Shown here in pieces: positions 25,853-34,799 of a stretch of DNA of 64,000 nt. The stretch covers positions 1,054,001-1,118,000 of the forward strand of contig CAVRIA010000004.1 of assembly GCA_963721115.1 (NCBI GenBank). Direction: 5' to 3'. The notes below the pieces were generated by a model. That model was not told the DNA's origin, did not search any database, and saw nothing but the letters and a program-made list of their open reading frames with translations. The translations under genes and the position numbers were made by a program. Every line of letters starts with the position of its first letter. Within the stretch, counting starts at the first letter, position 1. This stretch comes from CAVRIA01 sp963721115 (lineage in GTDB: Bacteria > Desulfobacterota > Binatia > HRBIN30 > CADEER01).

Positions 25853-27046
25853 GAGTGTCCAATCCGTACCGCGTGGCGATGGTGGCGGCGTGCCCCTTTC
25901 CCAGCCTGCGCGGCTCCCAGGTTCTGATTCGCGAGCTGGCCGAGGGACTGGCGGCGGCGGGTCACTCGGTGCACGTGGTGACGTATCCCACCGCGCAGCA
26001 CCTGGTGCCGGTCGAGCGCATCGCCATTCACCGCGTTGCAAAGCTGCCCGGCCTTTGGACGGCGCGACCCTTCGGGTGGCAGAAGGTGGTTCTCGATTTC
26101 TTTCTTCTTCTTCTCCTCCTTCGCGTCGTCCGCCGCGAGCGCATCCAGGTCATCCACGCCCACAACTTCGAGGGCCCGCTGCTCGCCTACGTGGTGCGCT
26201 TTCTGACCGGCGTCCCGGTGGTGTACCACGCGCACAACGCTCTGACGGACGAGCTGCCCTGCTATTTCTACTCCGGCTGGGCGCGCCGTCTGGCGCGCCG
26301 CATCGGCGTCTTCCTCGATCACCGGATCGCGCGCTGGGCCGACTACTCGATCGCCCTGTCGGACCGGCTGGCCGCCTTTCTGGCGGTGCGGGGCGCCGGC
26401 GGCCGGATCGTCACCGTTCCCCCCGGTATCGGACACATTCCGAGCAACGGACGGCCGGCAACTCGGCGCGAGGGCGGGCCGCTGATCATGTACGCGGGCA
26501 ACCTCGATCCGTATCAGAACCTGGGTTGCCTGCTCGAGGGATTCGATCGAGTGTGCGCCGCCGAGCCGCGCGCGCGGCTCGTTCTCGTCACCCACAAGGC
26601 CGCATATGCGCAGAACCGCCAGCGCGCCTTGTTGGCCAACCGCGCCGGGGTGGTGTTGCGCCCGGTCGCCACCTTCGCCGCCGCGGCGCGGGATCTGCGG
26701 CAGGCCGACGTCCTGATCTGTCCTCGCAGCTCGTGGTCGGGTTTTCCCATCAAGGTGCTCAACTACATGGCGCTCGGCCGTCCGGTCGTCCAGGCGCGCG
26801 GCAGCGCCCACGTGATCGAGGACGGCGTCAACGGGCTGTTGTTCGCCGAGAACGATCCGATCTCGCTCGCCAAGGCCGTCCTGCGCGTCGTGCGAGATCC
26901 CGCCCTGGCCATGCGGCTCGGCTGCGAGGCGAAGAGCACGGTGCGCGGCCGCTTCGCGTGGCCGAATCTGCTGCCGCGCGTTCAGGAAGTGTATGATTGC
27001 GTCGTCGAGGATCGCGAGAGGGGGGGCGGCCCGCGGCGGCGAATAG
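25849..27046 (+). CDS. Glycosyltransferase family 4, apparent frameshift at its end
   Basis: It is a GT-B enzyme: VAACPFPSLRGSQVLIREL at the N-terminus, HAHNFEGPLLAY near 103, and the donor-site region (IMYAGNLDP near 213; FPIKVLNYMALGRPVV near 298). In the raw sequence no stop separates it from the export lipoprotein, giving one open frame to 27816. A run of seven G at 27020-27026 sits where the enzyme should end. Removing one G gives a stop at 27044-27046 and about 398 residues. A fusion of a cytoplasmic transferase to a secreted lipoprotein makes no topological sense, so I give the restored end. Sugar specificity is unknown. Confidence 0.85.
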
Positions 27047-27066
27047 CGAAACCAATGGAGCCAATG

Positions 27067-27816
27067 ATGAAAAAAACCCCAAAACGGGTCGGTAGCGGTG
27101 AGCCGCTCGCCCGCAGCCTCAATCTGGTCGGTACGGCGTTGCTGATTGCATCGATTGCCGGGTGCAGTCCGAGCCGTCCGGAGAACATCGTGCCGTTGCC
27201 CCCCCTGTCGGTGGCGGGCGCTCCCGGCACGGGCACGGCCGGGAATCTCTATCGCTTGCAGCCGGGGGACGTCCTGCGCGTGAAGTTCCTCTACCATCCG
27301 GAGCTCGACGTGAAGATCCCGGTGGGACCGGACGGAACGGTTGCCATCCAGGAGGCCGGCGAGATCATGGCGCAGGGAAAGACCGCCGACGAGCTAGCGG
27401 GGGAAATCCAGAAGGCATCGAGCAAGAACCTCCGCGACCCGGCTGTCTCGGTGATCGTCGCCGAGGTCGGCCCGCGAAAGATCTACGTCGGTGGCGAGGT
27501 GCGCCTGCCCGGACCGGTGATCTACCGCGAGGGAATGACGCCGCTGCAGGCCATCCTGGACCGCGGTGGATTCACGGAAGTGGCCCAGTCAGATAATGTG
27601 TTGCACGGTACCATCAAAGATAATAACTACGAATTTACACGGATCGATCTGAGCAAGAACATCGACACGGGAGCGCCAGACATGACCGCTCTCCAGGTCA
27701 ATGACGTGATCTACGTACCGCGCAACTTCATCGGTGACGCAAACGCGGTGGTGCGCTTGTACGTGCGAGGCCTTCTACCCACCATTCCTCGAGTCGGCGT
27801 GGGCGTGACGCCGTAA
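27067..27816 (+). CDS. Wza-type polysaccharide export lipoprotein
   Basis: The protein is about 249 residues. ATG 27067 is six bases after a GGAG site; 27064 and 27055 are close alternatives. A lipoprotein signal ends in the lipobox IAGC (near residue 31-34), so it is processed and lipidated. The polysaccharide-export domain follows (YRLQPGDVLRVKFLYHPELD near 61, then VGPDGTVAIQEAG) and one SLBB-like repeat (GPRKIYVGGEVRLPGPV near 140). Proteins of this kind form the outer-membrane exit channel. It is shorter than E. coli Wza (about 380) and agrees with the compact versions in PEP-CTERM EPS loci. Wzz and the kinase-like gene follow, as usual. Confidence 0.92.
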   Translation: MKKTPKRVGSGEPLARSLNLVGTALLIASIAGCSPSRPENIVPLPPLSVAGAPGTGTAGNLYRLQPGDVLRVKFLYHPELDVKIPVGPDGTVAIQEAGEIMAQGKTADELAGEIQKASSKNLRDPAVSVIVAEVGPRKIYVGGEVRLPGPVIYREGMTPLQAILDRGGFTEVAQSDNVLHGTIKDNNYEFTRIDLSKNIDTGAPDMTALQVNDVIYVPRNFIGDANAVVRLYVRGLLPTIPRVGVGVTP

Positions 27817-27836
27817 CCGGAGAGCTTGGAGAGATT

Positions 27837-29423
27837 ATGGCAGCACACGTGACGAACGGCCCGAAGGTTCCCGGCAACGGCCACACCAACGGGAACGGCA
27901 ACGGCAACGGGAATGGCAACGGCAACGGCAACGGCAATGGGCACGATCTCGTGGTGCGCGGGCCTTCTGCCAAGGAGCAGATCTTCGAAATCCTGCACGT
28001 GCTCTTCAAGCGCTGGCGGCTGATCACGGGTCTCTTCATCGCGGTCGCGCTTCCCGGTCTCCTGGCGACGGTGACGCGCGGCAAGTCGTACGTCGCGCGC
28101 GGCAAGGTGCTGATCGTCAGCGATCGGGCCGACGTGACCATCCAGCCGACGGAGGTCAACAGCCTGTCGGAGATCAAGCTCAACGAGGCGATCGTAAACT
28201 CCGAGGTCCACATCATCCGCAGTCGCGAGCTCCTCGAACAGGTCGTGCGCGGCCTGGCACTCGCCAGGTCGGGAGGCGACGTGATGAGCATCGCCCACGC
28301 GGCGAACGATCACGAGGCCATCGGCGAACGCGCCCTGCGTGTCGCGCAGCGCCTGTCGATCACGCCGATCCGCAACTCGAACGTGATCGAGATCGCCTTC
28401 CGCTCCGGCGACCAGTCGCAGGCGGCACAGGTGGTCAACCGAGTCATCGAGGAGTACCTCGCCTATCACGCGATCGTGCACGGCCAAAAGGACCTGAGCA
28501 GCTTCTACGAGAAGCAGAGCCGGATGCTGCTCCAGAACGTCCACCGCTCCGAAGAGGCGCTGCGCGATTTCTCCTACCGGGAGGGCCTGGTGGCTCCGGA
28601 TGCCGAGATTCAGGCCGCGGTGACGTCGATTTCGCAGATCGAGGGGACGCTGCGCAGCAACAACAGCTCGGTGGCTGCGTTCGAGGAGAGGGTGCGCGCG
28701 ATCCGCGAGCAGCTCACCGATCAGCCGACCGTCATGAAGCGCTCGCAGCACGTGGAGATCAACCCGGTGGTGAAAGAGCTGCGCGAGCACCTCGTCGACC
28801 GGCAGGTCGACCGGGTGGCACTGCTCCGCAAGTACACCGAGAACGATCGCCACGTTCGCGACAACGCCGAAGAGATCGCCGAGCTGAACTCGCGCCTACA
28901 GAAGGCGAGGCGCGACGAGCCGACGGTGGTGACGGACGAAACCTTCGCTGCGAACCCCGTGTACGAGGCACAGCTCGGCAAGCTGCTCGATCTCGAAGCC
29001 AAGCTGCGCGCCACGCGCGCCAGCAAGCTCGCTCTCGATGAGGACCTGGCGCGCAGTCGGCGCCGGCTGGTCATGCTGAAGCAGAAGGCGATCGAGTTCA
29101 ACCGCCTCGACCAAGAGGTCAAGCGACATCAGGCAACCCTCGAGCTGTTCGAGAAGCGTGCCCAGGAGGCACGCATCGGCGACGCGATGAACCAAGAGAA
29201 GCTGGTCAACGTGCAGGTCGTGCAGCGGCCGGGGCTGCCGTTGCCGCGAACGGATGATCGCCGCGCCCCTCTGTTGCTGGCCATCATCTCGGGTCTCGCG
29301 GTGAGCCTGGGCGGTGCGTTCGGGCTCGAGTACATCAATCGCACGCTGCGCTTCGAACGCGATGTCGAGCGGCACCTCAGCCTGCCGGTTCTCGGCACGG
29401 TGAAGGACGCGACCCAGAGTTGA
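27837..29423 (+). CDS. Wzz-type chain-length determinant with Asn-Gly repeat tail
   Basis: The 528-residue protein has a cytoplasmic N-terminus with nine Asn-Gly repeats (residues 18-35). A first membrane helix lies near 63-85 (ITGLFIAVALPGLLATV), a long periplasmic coiled coil follows to about 470, and a second helix is near 480-500 (LLLAIISGLAVSLGGA). This is the two-helix layout of polysaccharide co-polymerases. It lacks a fused kinase domain; the kinase-like partner is encoded two genes later. It would set polymer length and connect with the export lipoprotein encoded 20 bases upstream. The repeat tail is outside the conserved domain and may be a flexible tether. Confidence 0.92.
   Translation: MAAHVTNGPKVPGNGHTNGNGNGNGNGNGNGNGNGHDLVVRGPSAKEQIFEILHVLFKRWRLITGLFIAVALPGLLATVTRGKSYVARGKVLIVSDRADVTIQPTEVNSLSEIKLNEAIVNSEVHIIRSRELLEQVVRGLALARSGGDVMSIAHAANDHEAIGERALRVAQRLSITPIRNSNVIEIAFRSGDQSQAAQVVNRVIEEYLAYHAIVHGQKDLSSFYEKQSRMLLQNVHRSEEALRDFSYREGLVAPDAEIQAAVTSISQIEGTLRSNNSSVAAFEERVRAIREQLTDQPTVMKRSQHVEINPVVKELREHLVDRQVDRVALLRKYTENDRHVRDNAEEIAELNSRLQKARRDEPTVVTDETFAANPVYEAQLGKLLDLEAKLRATRASKLALDEDLARSRRRLVMLKQKAIEFNRLDQEVKRHQATLELFEKRAQEARIGDAMNQEKLVNVQVVQRPGLPLPRTDDRRAPLLLAIISGLAVSLGGAFGLEYINRTLRFERDVERHLSLPVLGTVKDATQS
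27888..27941 (+). repeat. Hexanucleotide microsatellite (AAY GGN, nine units) in the Wzz gene
   Basis: Fifty-four bases consist of nine AAY-GGN units coding for (Asn-Gly)9. Six-base units keep the frame, so copy number could change tail length without breaking the gene. The third bases vary (AAC/AAT, GGC/GGG), so the tract is not perfectly uniform. Confidence 0.85.
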
Positions 29424-29544
29424 GACGAAGGGCTCGGTGCGCGGGCGCGCGGGGACCGCGCCCGGTTGTCCCGCCCTTTCCCCCGGTGCCGCCCCTGCGA
29501 TCGCCCGGGGGAAGGTGCCGCCCCGTGCGAAGTCGAAGAAGGCG

Positions 29545-31404
29545 ATGTTGGGCAGAGTATTGAAGTTCGCGCTCCTGGGTGGGCTCCTTGGCGAGGCTAT
29601 CGAGATACTGCGGTTGACAACCGGTGGCATGGCGCCGCCGGACTGGCGCCTCCGGCTGACGCTGCTGGTCGCCTACGGAGTGGCGGCCGGCGTCATCTTT
29701 GCGCTGGCCGCTTGGGCGAGCCGGACACGCCGCGGCGCCACGGCGGTCGCCGCCGCACTCTTCGGCGCCTTCGTACTCCTACCCTGGCTGAACTTCGACT
29801 ATCTGCCGCAGCTCGAGAGCTGGCAGACGTGGATCGGAAGCGGCGTGGCGGTGCTGGTCCTGGCACTGGCCTCGCCGTGGGTTGCGCGGTTCGGCCGGGC
29901 GAGCGCCGCCGCGGTGCTGGTTTTTGGGGTGGTGGTGAACGGCGCGAGTCTGCTCGGCGGGCGCTCCGGCGGGGCGGACCACGGCGTGGCGGCGGGCAAG
30001 CCGCCGCCGGCGCTCAACGTGATGGTGGTTCTGATCGACACTCTGCGCGCGGACCATCTCGGCGCCTACGGCTACGAGCGCGCGACCAGCCCGAACTTCG
30101 ACCGGCTGGCGAAGCAGAGCGTCCTCTTCGAGCATGCCGTCTCCCAGGCCTGCTGGACCAAGCCGTCGGTGAGCTCGCTGCTCACCGGCACATACGTACA
30201 TCACCATGGCGTGATCTCGAGCCGCGACGCGCTCGGCCCGGAGCTGCCTACCCTGGCCGAGAAGATGCGCGCGCAGGGATTTCACACGGCGGGGTTCTCC
30301 GGCAACCCGTGGATCACGCCCGAGTTCCACTTCGATCGCGGCTTCGACGAGTTCGAGAGCCAGCACGCCATGGGCGTCCAGCTCACGAATTTGTACCGGG
30401 TCATCCAGCGCGGGCAACGCCTGCTGAAACGGGTGGGCGTGAAGGCGGATCTGGCCGCTCTGGTGTTTCAGGGCTCTGCGGAGGCGAACCCCAGCAACTC
30501 GCGGCGGGACGAGGTCCTCATCGAGGAGGTGATCCGCTGGCTCGGGGAGAACGGCGGCCAGCCCTTTTTCGCGTATGTGCACCTGATCGGCCCGCACGAT
30601 CCCTACGACCCTCCGGCGGCGTTCGCCCGCCCGTTTCGCGACCCGGCGTGGGACGAGGACCGGGCGCCGACCAAGCCGCCCGCCCGGGTTCAGTCGATTT
30701 TCGACACGGCGGCCCCCTTGGACGAGGTGACCAGGGCCCGCCTGATCGCCCAGTACGACGGGGCGATCGCCTTCAGCGACCACCTTTTGGGGCGAATCGC
30801 GGATGAGCTGGGGCGGCTGCACCTGCTGGACCGCACCTTGCTAGTGGTCACTGCGGACCATGGGGAGGAGTTCTACGAGCACCGCAACTGGCGGCATGGC
30901 AACCAGCTCTACGACGAGGTGGTCCACGTACCCCTGATTTTCCATCTACCGGGGCGTCTCGAGCCGCAGCGCCGGCGGGACCCGGCCATGCTGATCGACA
31001 TTTTTCCGACGCTTTTCGGGGTTCTCGGCCTACCTCTGAAGCTGCCGCATCCGGACGGGCGAAACCTCTTCGGCCCGATCGATCCGATGTCGCCGGTCTA
31101 TTCCGAATACTTTCGCTTCGACGGAGGCACCTACGTTTCGCGCGCGGTGTTCCAGGACCACTTCAAGCTGAAGGAAACCCGGGACGCAGCGCTCGACCGG
31201 GAGAGCACGGAGCTGTATGACTTGGCCTCCGATCCGGGGGAGAAAAAGAATTTGCTGGGAAATCAACTCGGGGTGAACGAGAATAGCGCTAGGGCGTTGG
31301 AAGCCCTGCTGTCGGATTTCGGACGCAATATGCCAGTGTCTTCGGCTCCGGGCGTCGACGTGGACCGCTCGACGCGGGAGCGGCTGAGGCAACTCGGCTA
31401 TTGA
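29545..31404 (+). CDS. Membrane-anchored sulfatase-fold enzyme, second copy, with Thr nucleophile
   Basis: ATG 29545 follows GAAGAAGG and leads straight into a membrane region; the open frame upstream looks non-coding. The protein has 619 residues. About four or five helices lie in residues 5-150, then the catalytic domain (NVMVVLIDTLRADHLGAYGYERATSPN near 157; ADHGEEFYEHRNWRHG near 436). The nucleophile segment reads T-K-P-S-V ahead of SLLTG (near 208), so Thr stands where sulfatases have the modified Cys. The layout mirrors the protein at 22381, with about the same domain order, so the two are likely paralogues acting on different positions of the glycan. The active site should face the periplasm. 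A phospho-group reaction is more likely than desulfation. Confidence 0.82.
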   Translation: MLGRVLKFALLGGLLGEAIEILRLTTGGMAPPDWRLRLTLLVAYGVAAGVIFALAAWASRTRRGATAVAAALFGAFVLLPWLNFDYLPQLESWQTWIGSGVAVLVLALASPWVARFGRASAAAVLVFGVVVNGASLLGGRSGGADHGVAAGKPPPALNVMVVLIDTLRADHLGAYGYERATSPNFDRLAKQSVLFEHAVSQACWTKPSVSSLLTGTYVHHHGVISSRDALGPELPTLAEKMRAQGFHTAGFSGNPWITPEFHFDRGFDEFESQHAMGVQLTNLYRVIQRGQRLLKRVGVKADLAALVFQGSAEANPSNSRRDEVLIEEVIRWLGENGGQPFFAYVHLIGPHDPYDPPAAFARPFRDPAWDEDRAPTKPPARVQSIFDTAAPLDEVTRARLIAQYDGAIAFSDHLLGRIADELGRLHLLDRTLLVVTADHGEEFYEHRNWRHGNQLYDEVVHVPLIFHLPGRLEPQRRRDPAMLIDIFPTLFGVLGLPLKLPHPDGRNLFGPIDPMSPVYSEYFRFDGGTYVSRAVFQDHFKLKETRDAALDRESTELYDLASDPGEKKNLLGNQLGVNENSARALEALLSDFGRNMPVSSAPGVDVDRSTRERLRQLGY

Positions 31405-31514
31405 CGTCGGTCGTATGCTACTGGCAATTCGAGCAGACCGAATATGGGTTCTCGCGGCGGGCGCGGCGCGAATCGACCGTCGAGTGAACCGGGTACGTGC
31501 ACGGTGAGGAAGAC

Positions 31515-32247
31515 GTGAGCAAGATCTACGATGCCTTGAAGCGCGCCGAACGCGAGCGGGAGATGGCACGCGAGCGACCGCGCGAAGCGGAGGGTTCGCA
31601 TCCTGCGCCGGCCGGCATCTCCTCGAACGGACGGGATGGCGATGACTATCGCCGCCTGCGCGCGAGCCTCCTCTCTACGCCCGGCTACTCCGAGCTGAAG
31701 ACGATCCTCGTCACTGCCGCGCGACACGGCGAGGGGACGACAAGGGTCGCGGTCGGGCTGGCGAAGGCGCTGGCGGCGGAGCGCGACACGAAGGTGCTGC
31801 TCCTGGAGGCGAACCTGCGTTCCCCATCTCTCGTCCACCTCATCCCCTCGGGCAACGGAACGGCCGGTCTCTGCGACCTGCTGAGCGGCGAGGCGACGCC
31901 GGAGTCCGTGATCACGCGGGTGAGTGAGTGGAACCTGTCGATCGTTCACGCGGGCAGCAAGCCGGGGGCGATCGACTGCGAAGCGATCCTCGAGGGAATC
32001 GAACGACTGCATTCCGGATTCGACTTCGTCGTCATTGATGCCCCACCGGTGAACCGCTACGCGGACGTCTCGGTGCTGGCGCCCGAAGGTCGACGGCGTC
32101 ATCCTCGTCGTCGAGGCCGATCACACGCCGGTCGTCGACGCGGAGAGCGCCAAGAAGAGTCTCGATCGCGTCGGAGCGCGGATCTTCGGCGTCGTGCTGA
32201 ACCGGCAGCGGTCGTATGTGCCCGCTCCCCTGCAGGCCCTGCTCTGA
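31515..32247 (+). CDS. CpsD/CapB-like kinase partner of Wzz, degenerate Walker A, apparent frameshift
   Basis: GTG 31515 follows GAGGAAG and begins SKIYDALKRAERERE, the usual start of EPS-locus tyrosine-kinase-like proteins. The P-loop reads HGEGTTRVAVGLA, with Thr where the invariant Lys of Walker A belongs. Walker A' is LLEANLRSP, with Glu for Asp. Walker B (FVVIDAPPV) is intact. The C-terminus has at most one Tyr, not the usual Tyr cluster. ATP hydrolysis and autophosphorylation are therefore doubtful; a structural role with Wzz is more likely. In the raw frame the protein loses homology after SVLAP; dropping one base near 32085 restores KVDGVILVVEADHTPVVDAE through NRQRSY and a stop at 32245-32247. 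Confidence 0.82.
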
Positions 32248-33735
32248 TGCGCGACACGGCGATGCGTGGTCGGTCGGCGGCATTCGACCGAACGTGGATG
32301 GTGCCGGCGATCGGGCTGCTGATCATCGCCTGGCTGTCCACCGTCCTCGGCCCGCAGATGCTGCTCAGCTCCCTGATCGCCGTCTTCGCCCTGAGCATCA
32401 TCACCGCGCGTCCACACTGGGGGGTCTGCATCATTCTGACGATGCTGATGGTGCAGTACGGATCGCGTCGCTACGAGCGCACCGGTTGGGCGAGCCTGCT
32501 CAGCGTTCTGCCCGGCGGCGAGGGGCTGTTGACCATCAACAACGTGCTGGGCCTGTTTCTGGCCGTGCTTCTCGTCTACCACGTCTACCGCGACGGGGAC
32601 TGGTCGTTCCTGCGCAACCGGCAGCTGCAGCTGGTGGTGATGATCACCGTATTGCTCATCACCTCGGCGCTGGTGAACGGCGTCAACTACAAGGAACAGG
32701 CGGCGATCGGGCTGCGCGTGACCGGACAAGACCCGATGCGCGTGCTCGTCTCGCGCGCCCTGTTCCTGCTCCTGTTCATCGCCTTCGTCCGTGAGAAGAG
32801 CGAGTTCGGGACCATCGTCGCGGTGTTCGTCGTGCTCGCTCTGATAACGGCGTGGAGCGGCTCCCAGGCGGCGATCAGCGGTACAGCCGACGCACCGCAG
32901 GCGGCCGATTACCGAGCCGGCGGCCTCGGCGTTCTCATCGAAACGGCGGGGAACCCAAACCGCCTGGCCATGGTCGCCACTCTGGCGTTGATCTTCCTCT
33001 GGGAGTTCGGCCAGGGCCGCGATCTGCGTCGCTGGGGATGGGTGGTGACGGCCGCGATCCTGCTTCTGGTCATCAGTGTCTTCCTCAGCGCCTCGCGCGG
33101 CGGTCTGGTTGGTCTGGTCGTCGCCGGCGCCATGCTCTTCGTCAGCCGGCGCGCCAGTGCCAGCCGTATCCTGTACGGCCTGGCGATGCTCGCCGTGGCT
33201 GCCGCCCTCATCGGGCAGCTCGTGCCGCAAGCAAACCTCGAACGACTGAGCAACATTCCCGGCATCAACGCGAACACGGAAGGCGCGGGCAGCGGCTCGA
33301 TCGAGCGTCGTGCCTATACGTACGGCGTCGGCTTGCGCATCTGGTCGACTGCGCCGTTGCTGGGCGTCGGCCTGGACAACTGGGCATACACCCGGTTCGT
33401 GACCGACCCTGCACACTCGCCCGCCGCACCGCACAACTCCTACATGAAGGTCGCGGCGGAAGGCGGCGCCTTGACGCTGATCTCGTACTTGATGGTGTTC
33501 GGCTTGACGATTCGTACCCTGGGCGAGTTGGAGCGGAGTCCGGCGGTGGCCGCGCAGGCGGTCGACGACAAGATGTACTGGATGATCCGCGCGACCCGCA
33601 TCTGCCTGGTCACGTTCCTGGTGTTTTCCCTGTTTGCGCGACCTCTGGGATCTGATCTTCTTCTACTTCCTGATCGGTCTCGGGGCGGCTTTGATTCAGC
33701 GCTACACGCCGACGCTGCGCGGGGTGCCGGCGTGA
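32247..33735 (+). CDS. O-antigen ligase / Wzy-type membrane protein, apparent frameshift at its end
   Basis: ATG 32247 overlaps the restored stop of the kinase-like gene. The protein has about ten hydrophobic segments and the large periplasmic loop of the O-antigen ligase family near residues 330-400 (GVGLDNWAYTRF, then APHNSYMKVAAEGG), which carries the conserved His-Asn. It would polymerise or ligate lipid-linked glycan in the periplasm. After LVTFLVFSLFA the raw frame turns charged and non-homologous. Removing one base near 33639 gives DLWDLIFFYFLIGLGAALIQ, an obvious last helix, and a stop at 33733-33735 (about 495 residues). In the raw sequence it is fused in frame to the upstream kinase part, which is an artefact of two indels. 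Confidence 0.85.
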
Positions 33736-33819
33736 ACGGGAGCATCGGGATCGTCCTGAGCCGAATCGGGCGGCGAGACGGACGAAGAGGGCGAGTGGCA
33801 TGACGAGGCGGGCAGGGAA

Positions 33820-34728
33820 ATGAGCGCAGAGACCTTCGCGGATTTTCTCTCTGCCATCGGCCACCGCGTCGTCCGATCGGATCTCGCGCACTGGTACGAC
33901 GCGAGCCCGGGATTCTTTCTCAGCCTTCCCTCGCACCGCGTGCTCGTCCCGCACCCGGACGACCTGCGCCCCGTGCTGCGGCGCCAGCCGTGCCTGGGGG
34001 TGCGCTTTCCGGCGCCGATCGACGGGCCGGGAAAGCTCAGCTACCAGATCGTCTGCGACACGCCAGAATACGGCCTGTCGACCTTGGGAGCGAACACCCG
34101 CAGCAAGGTTCGGCGGGGGTTGCGCCGCTGTGAGGTGGCCGCCGTACCCTTTGCACTCATCGCCGCGCGGGGCCGGGCTGCGGACCGCGACACCCTGGCG
34201 CGGCAGGGGCGCAAGGCGCGCTTGAGCGCCCGCAACTGGGAGCGCTACTGGAGAGCCGCCGCGCGGACTCCCGGGATGGAGGGCTGGGGGGCGTTCGTGG
34301 GGGACGATCTCGCCGCCTTCCTGGTCAGCGTCGAGCTCGGGGACTGCGTGGAGTTCCTGCTCGCGCGCTCGCGCAGCGATCGCCTCGACGCCTACCCGAA
34401 CAACGCGCTCATTTACACCGTTGCCGAGGAGATGCTGGTGCGCCGGGGTATGCGGGAGATCACCTTCGGGCTCGAGTCGCTGGAGGCCGTCGGGCCGCTC
34501 GATCAGTTCAAGTTCAGCATGGGCTTCCGCGCCCAACCGCTGCGCCAGCGCGTGGTCTTCCATCCGCTGGTTCGCGCGCTGCTGCGACAACCGGCCGTGC
34601 GCTCGCTGGTGTATCGCCGGGCCGAGCGTCGCGGCGCCGGGGCGACGTTCTGGCGAAAGGCCGCGGGCGTCCTGCGCTTTGCCGAGGAAGGGGGCGAGCT
34701 CGCCGTCGCTTCCGGGGGGCTGGCATGA
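33820..34728 (+). CDS. FemAB/GNAT-like acyltransferase
   Basis: The 302-residue protein resembles the FemAB-related and GNAT-fold proteins seen in PEP-CTERM EPS loci. It has LSTLGANTRSKVRRGLRRC near 88 and a second half typical of this fold (AAFLVSVELGDCVEFLLARS near 165; LDAYPNNALIYTVAEEM near 190; FGLESL near 220). Such enzymes transfer acyl or aminoacyl groups, often to sugars. No membrane helix is present. The ATG follows GGCAGGGAA. Its stop overlaps a possible upstream start of the aminotransferase (ATGA), and an aminotransferase next door suggests it could acylate an amino sugar made by that enzyme. The assignment is by fold-level resemblance only. Confidence 0.65.
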   Translation: MSAETFADFLSAIGHRVVRSDLAHWYDASPGFFLSLPSHRVLVPHPDDLRPVLRRQPCLGVRFPAPIDGPGKLSYQIVCDTPEYGLSTLGANTRSKVRRGLRRCEVAAVPFALIAARGRAADRDTLARQGRKARLSARNWERYWRAAARTPGMEGWGAFVGDDLAAFLVSVELGDCVEFLLARSRSDRLDAYPNNALIYTVAEEMLVRRGMREITFGLESLEAVGPLDQFKFSMGFRAQPLRQRVVFHPLVRALLRQPAVRSLVYRRAERRGAGATFWRKAAGVLRFAEEGGELAVASGGLA

Positions 34729-34799
34729 GCGGTCAGACACTGGGCGCCTCGCGCGAGAGGCCAACCGGAGAGCCGCAAACGAGCACGCGAAGGGAAGAG

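Noticed and set aside
25849..27816. Glycosyltransferase-Wza fusion protein
   Set aside because: A cytoplasmic enzyme cannot sensibly continue into a lipoprotein signal. A seven-G run marks a probable one-base error that removes the stop at 27044.
31497..33803. One 768-residue kinase-O-antigen-ligase fusion protein
   Set aside because: The middle section is charged and non-homologous, and dropping one base near 32085 restores a normal kinase-like end and a separate ligase start.
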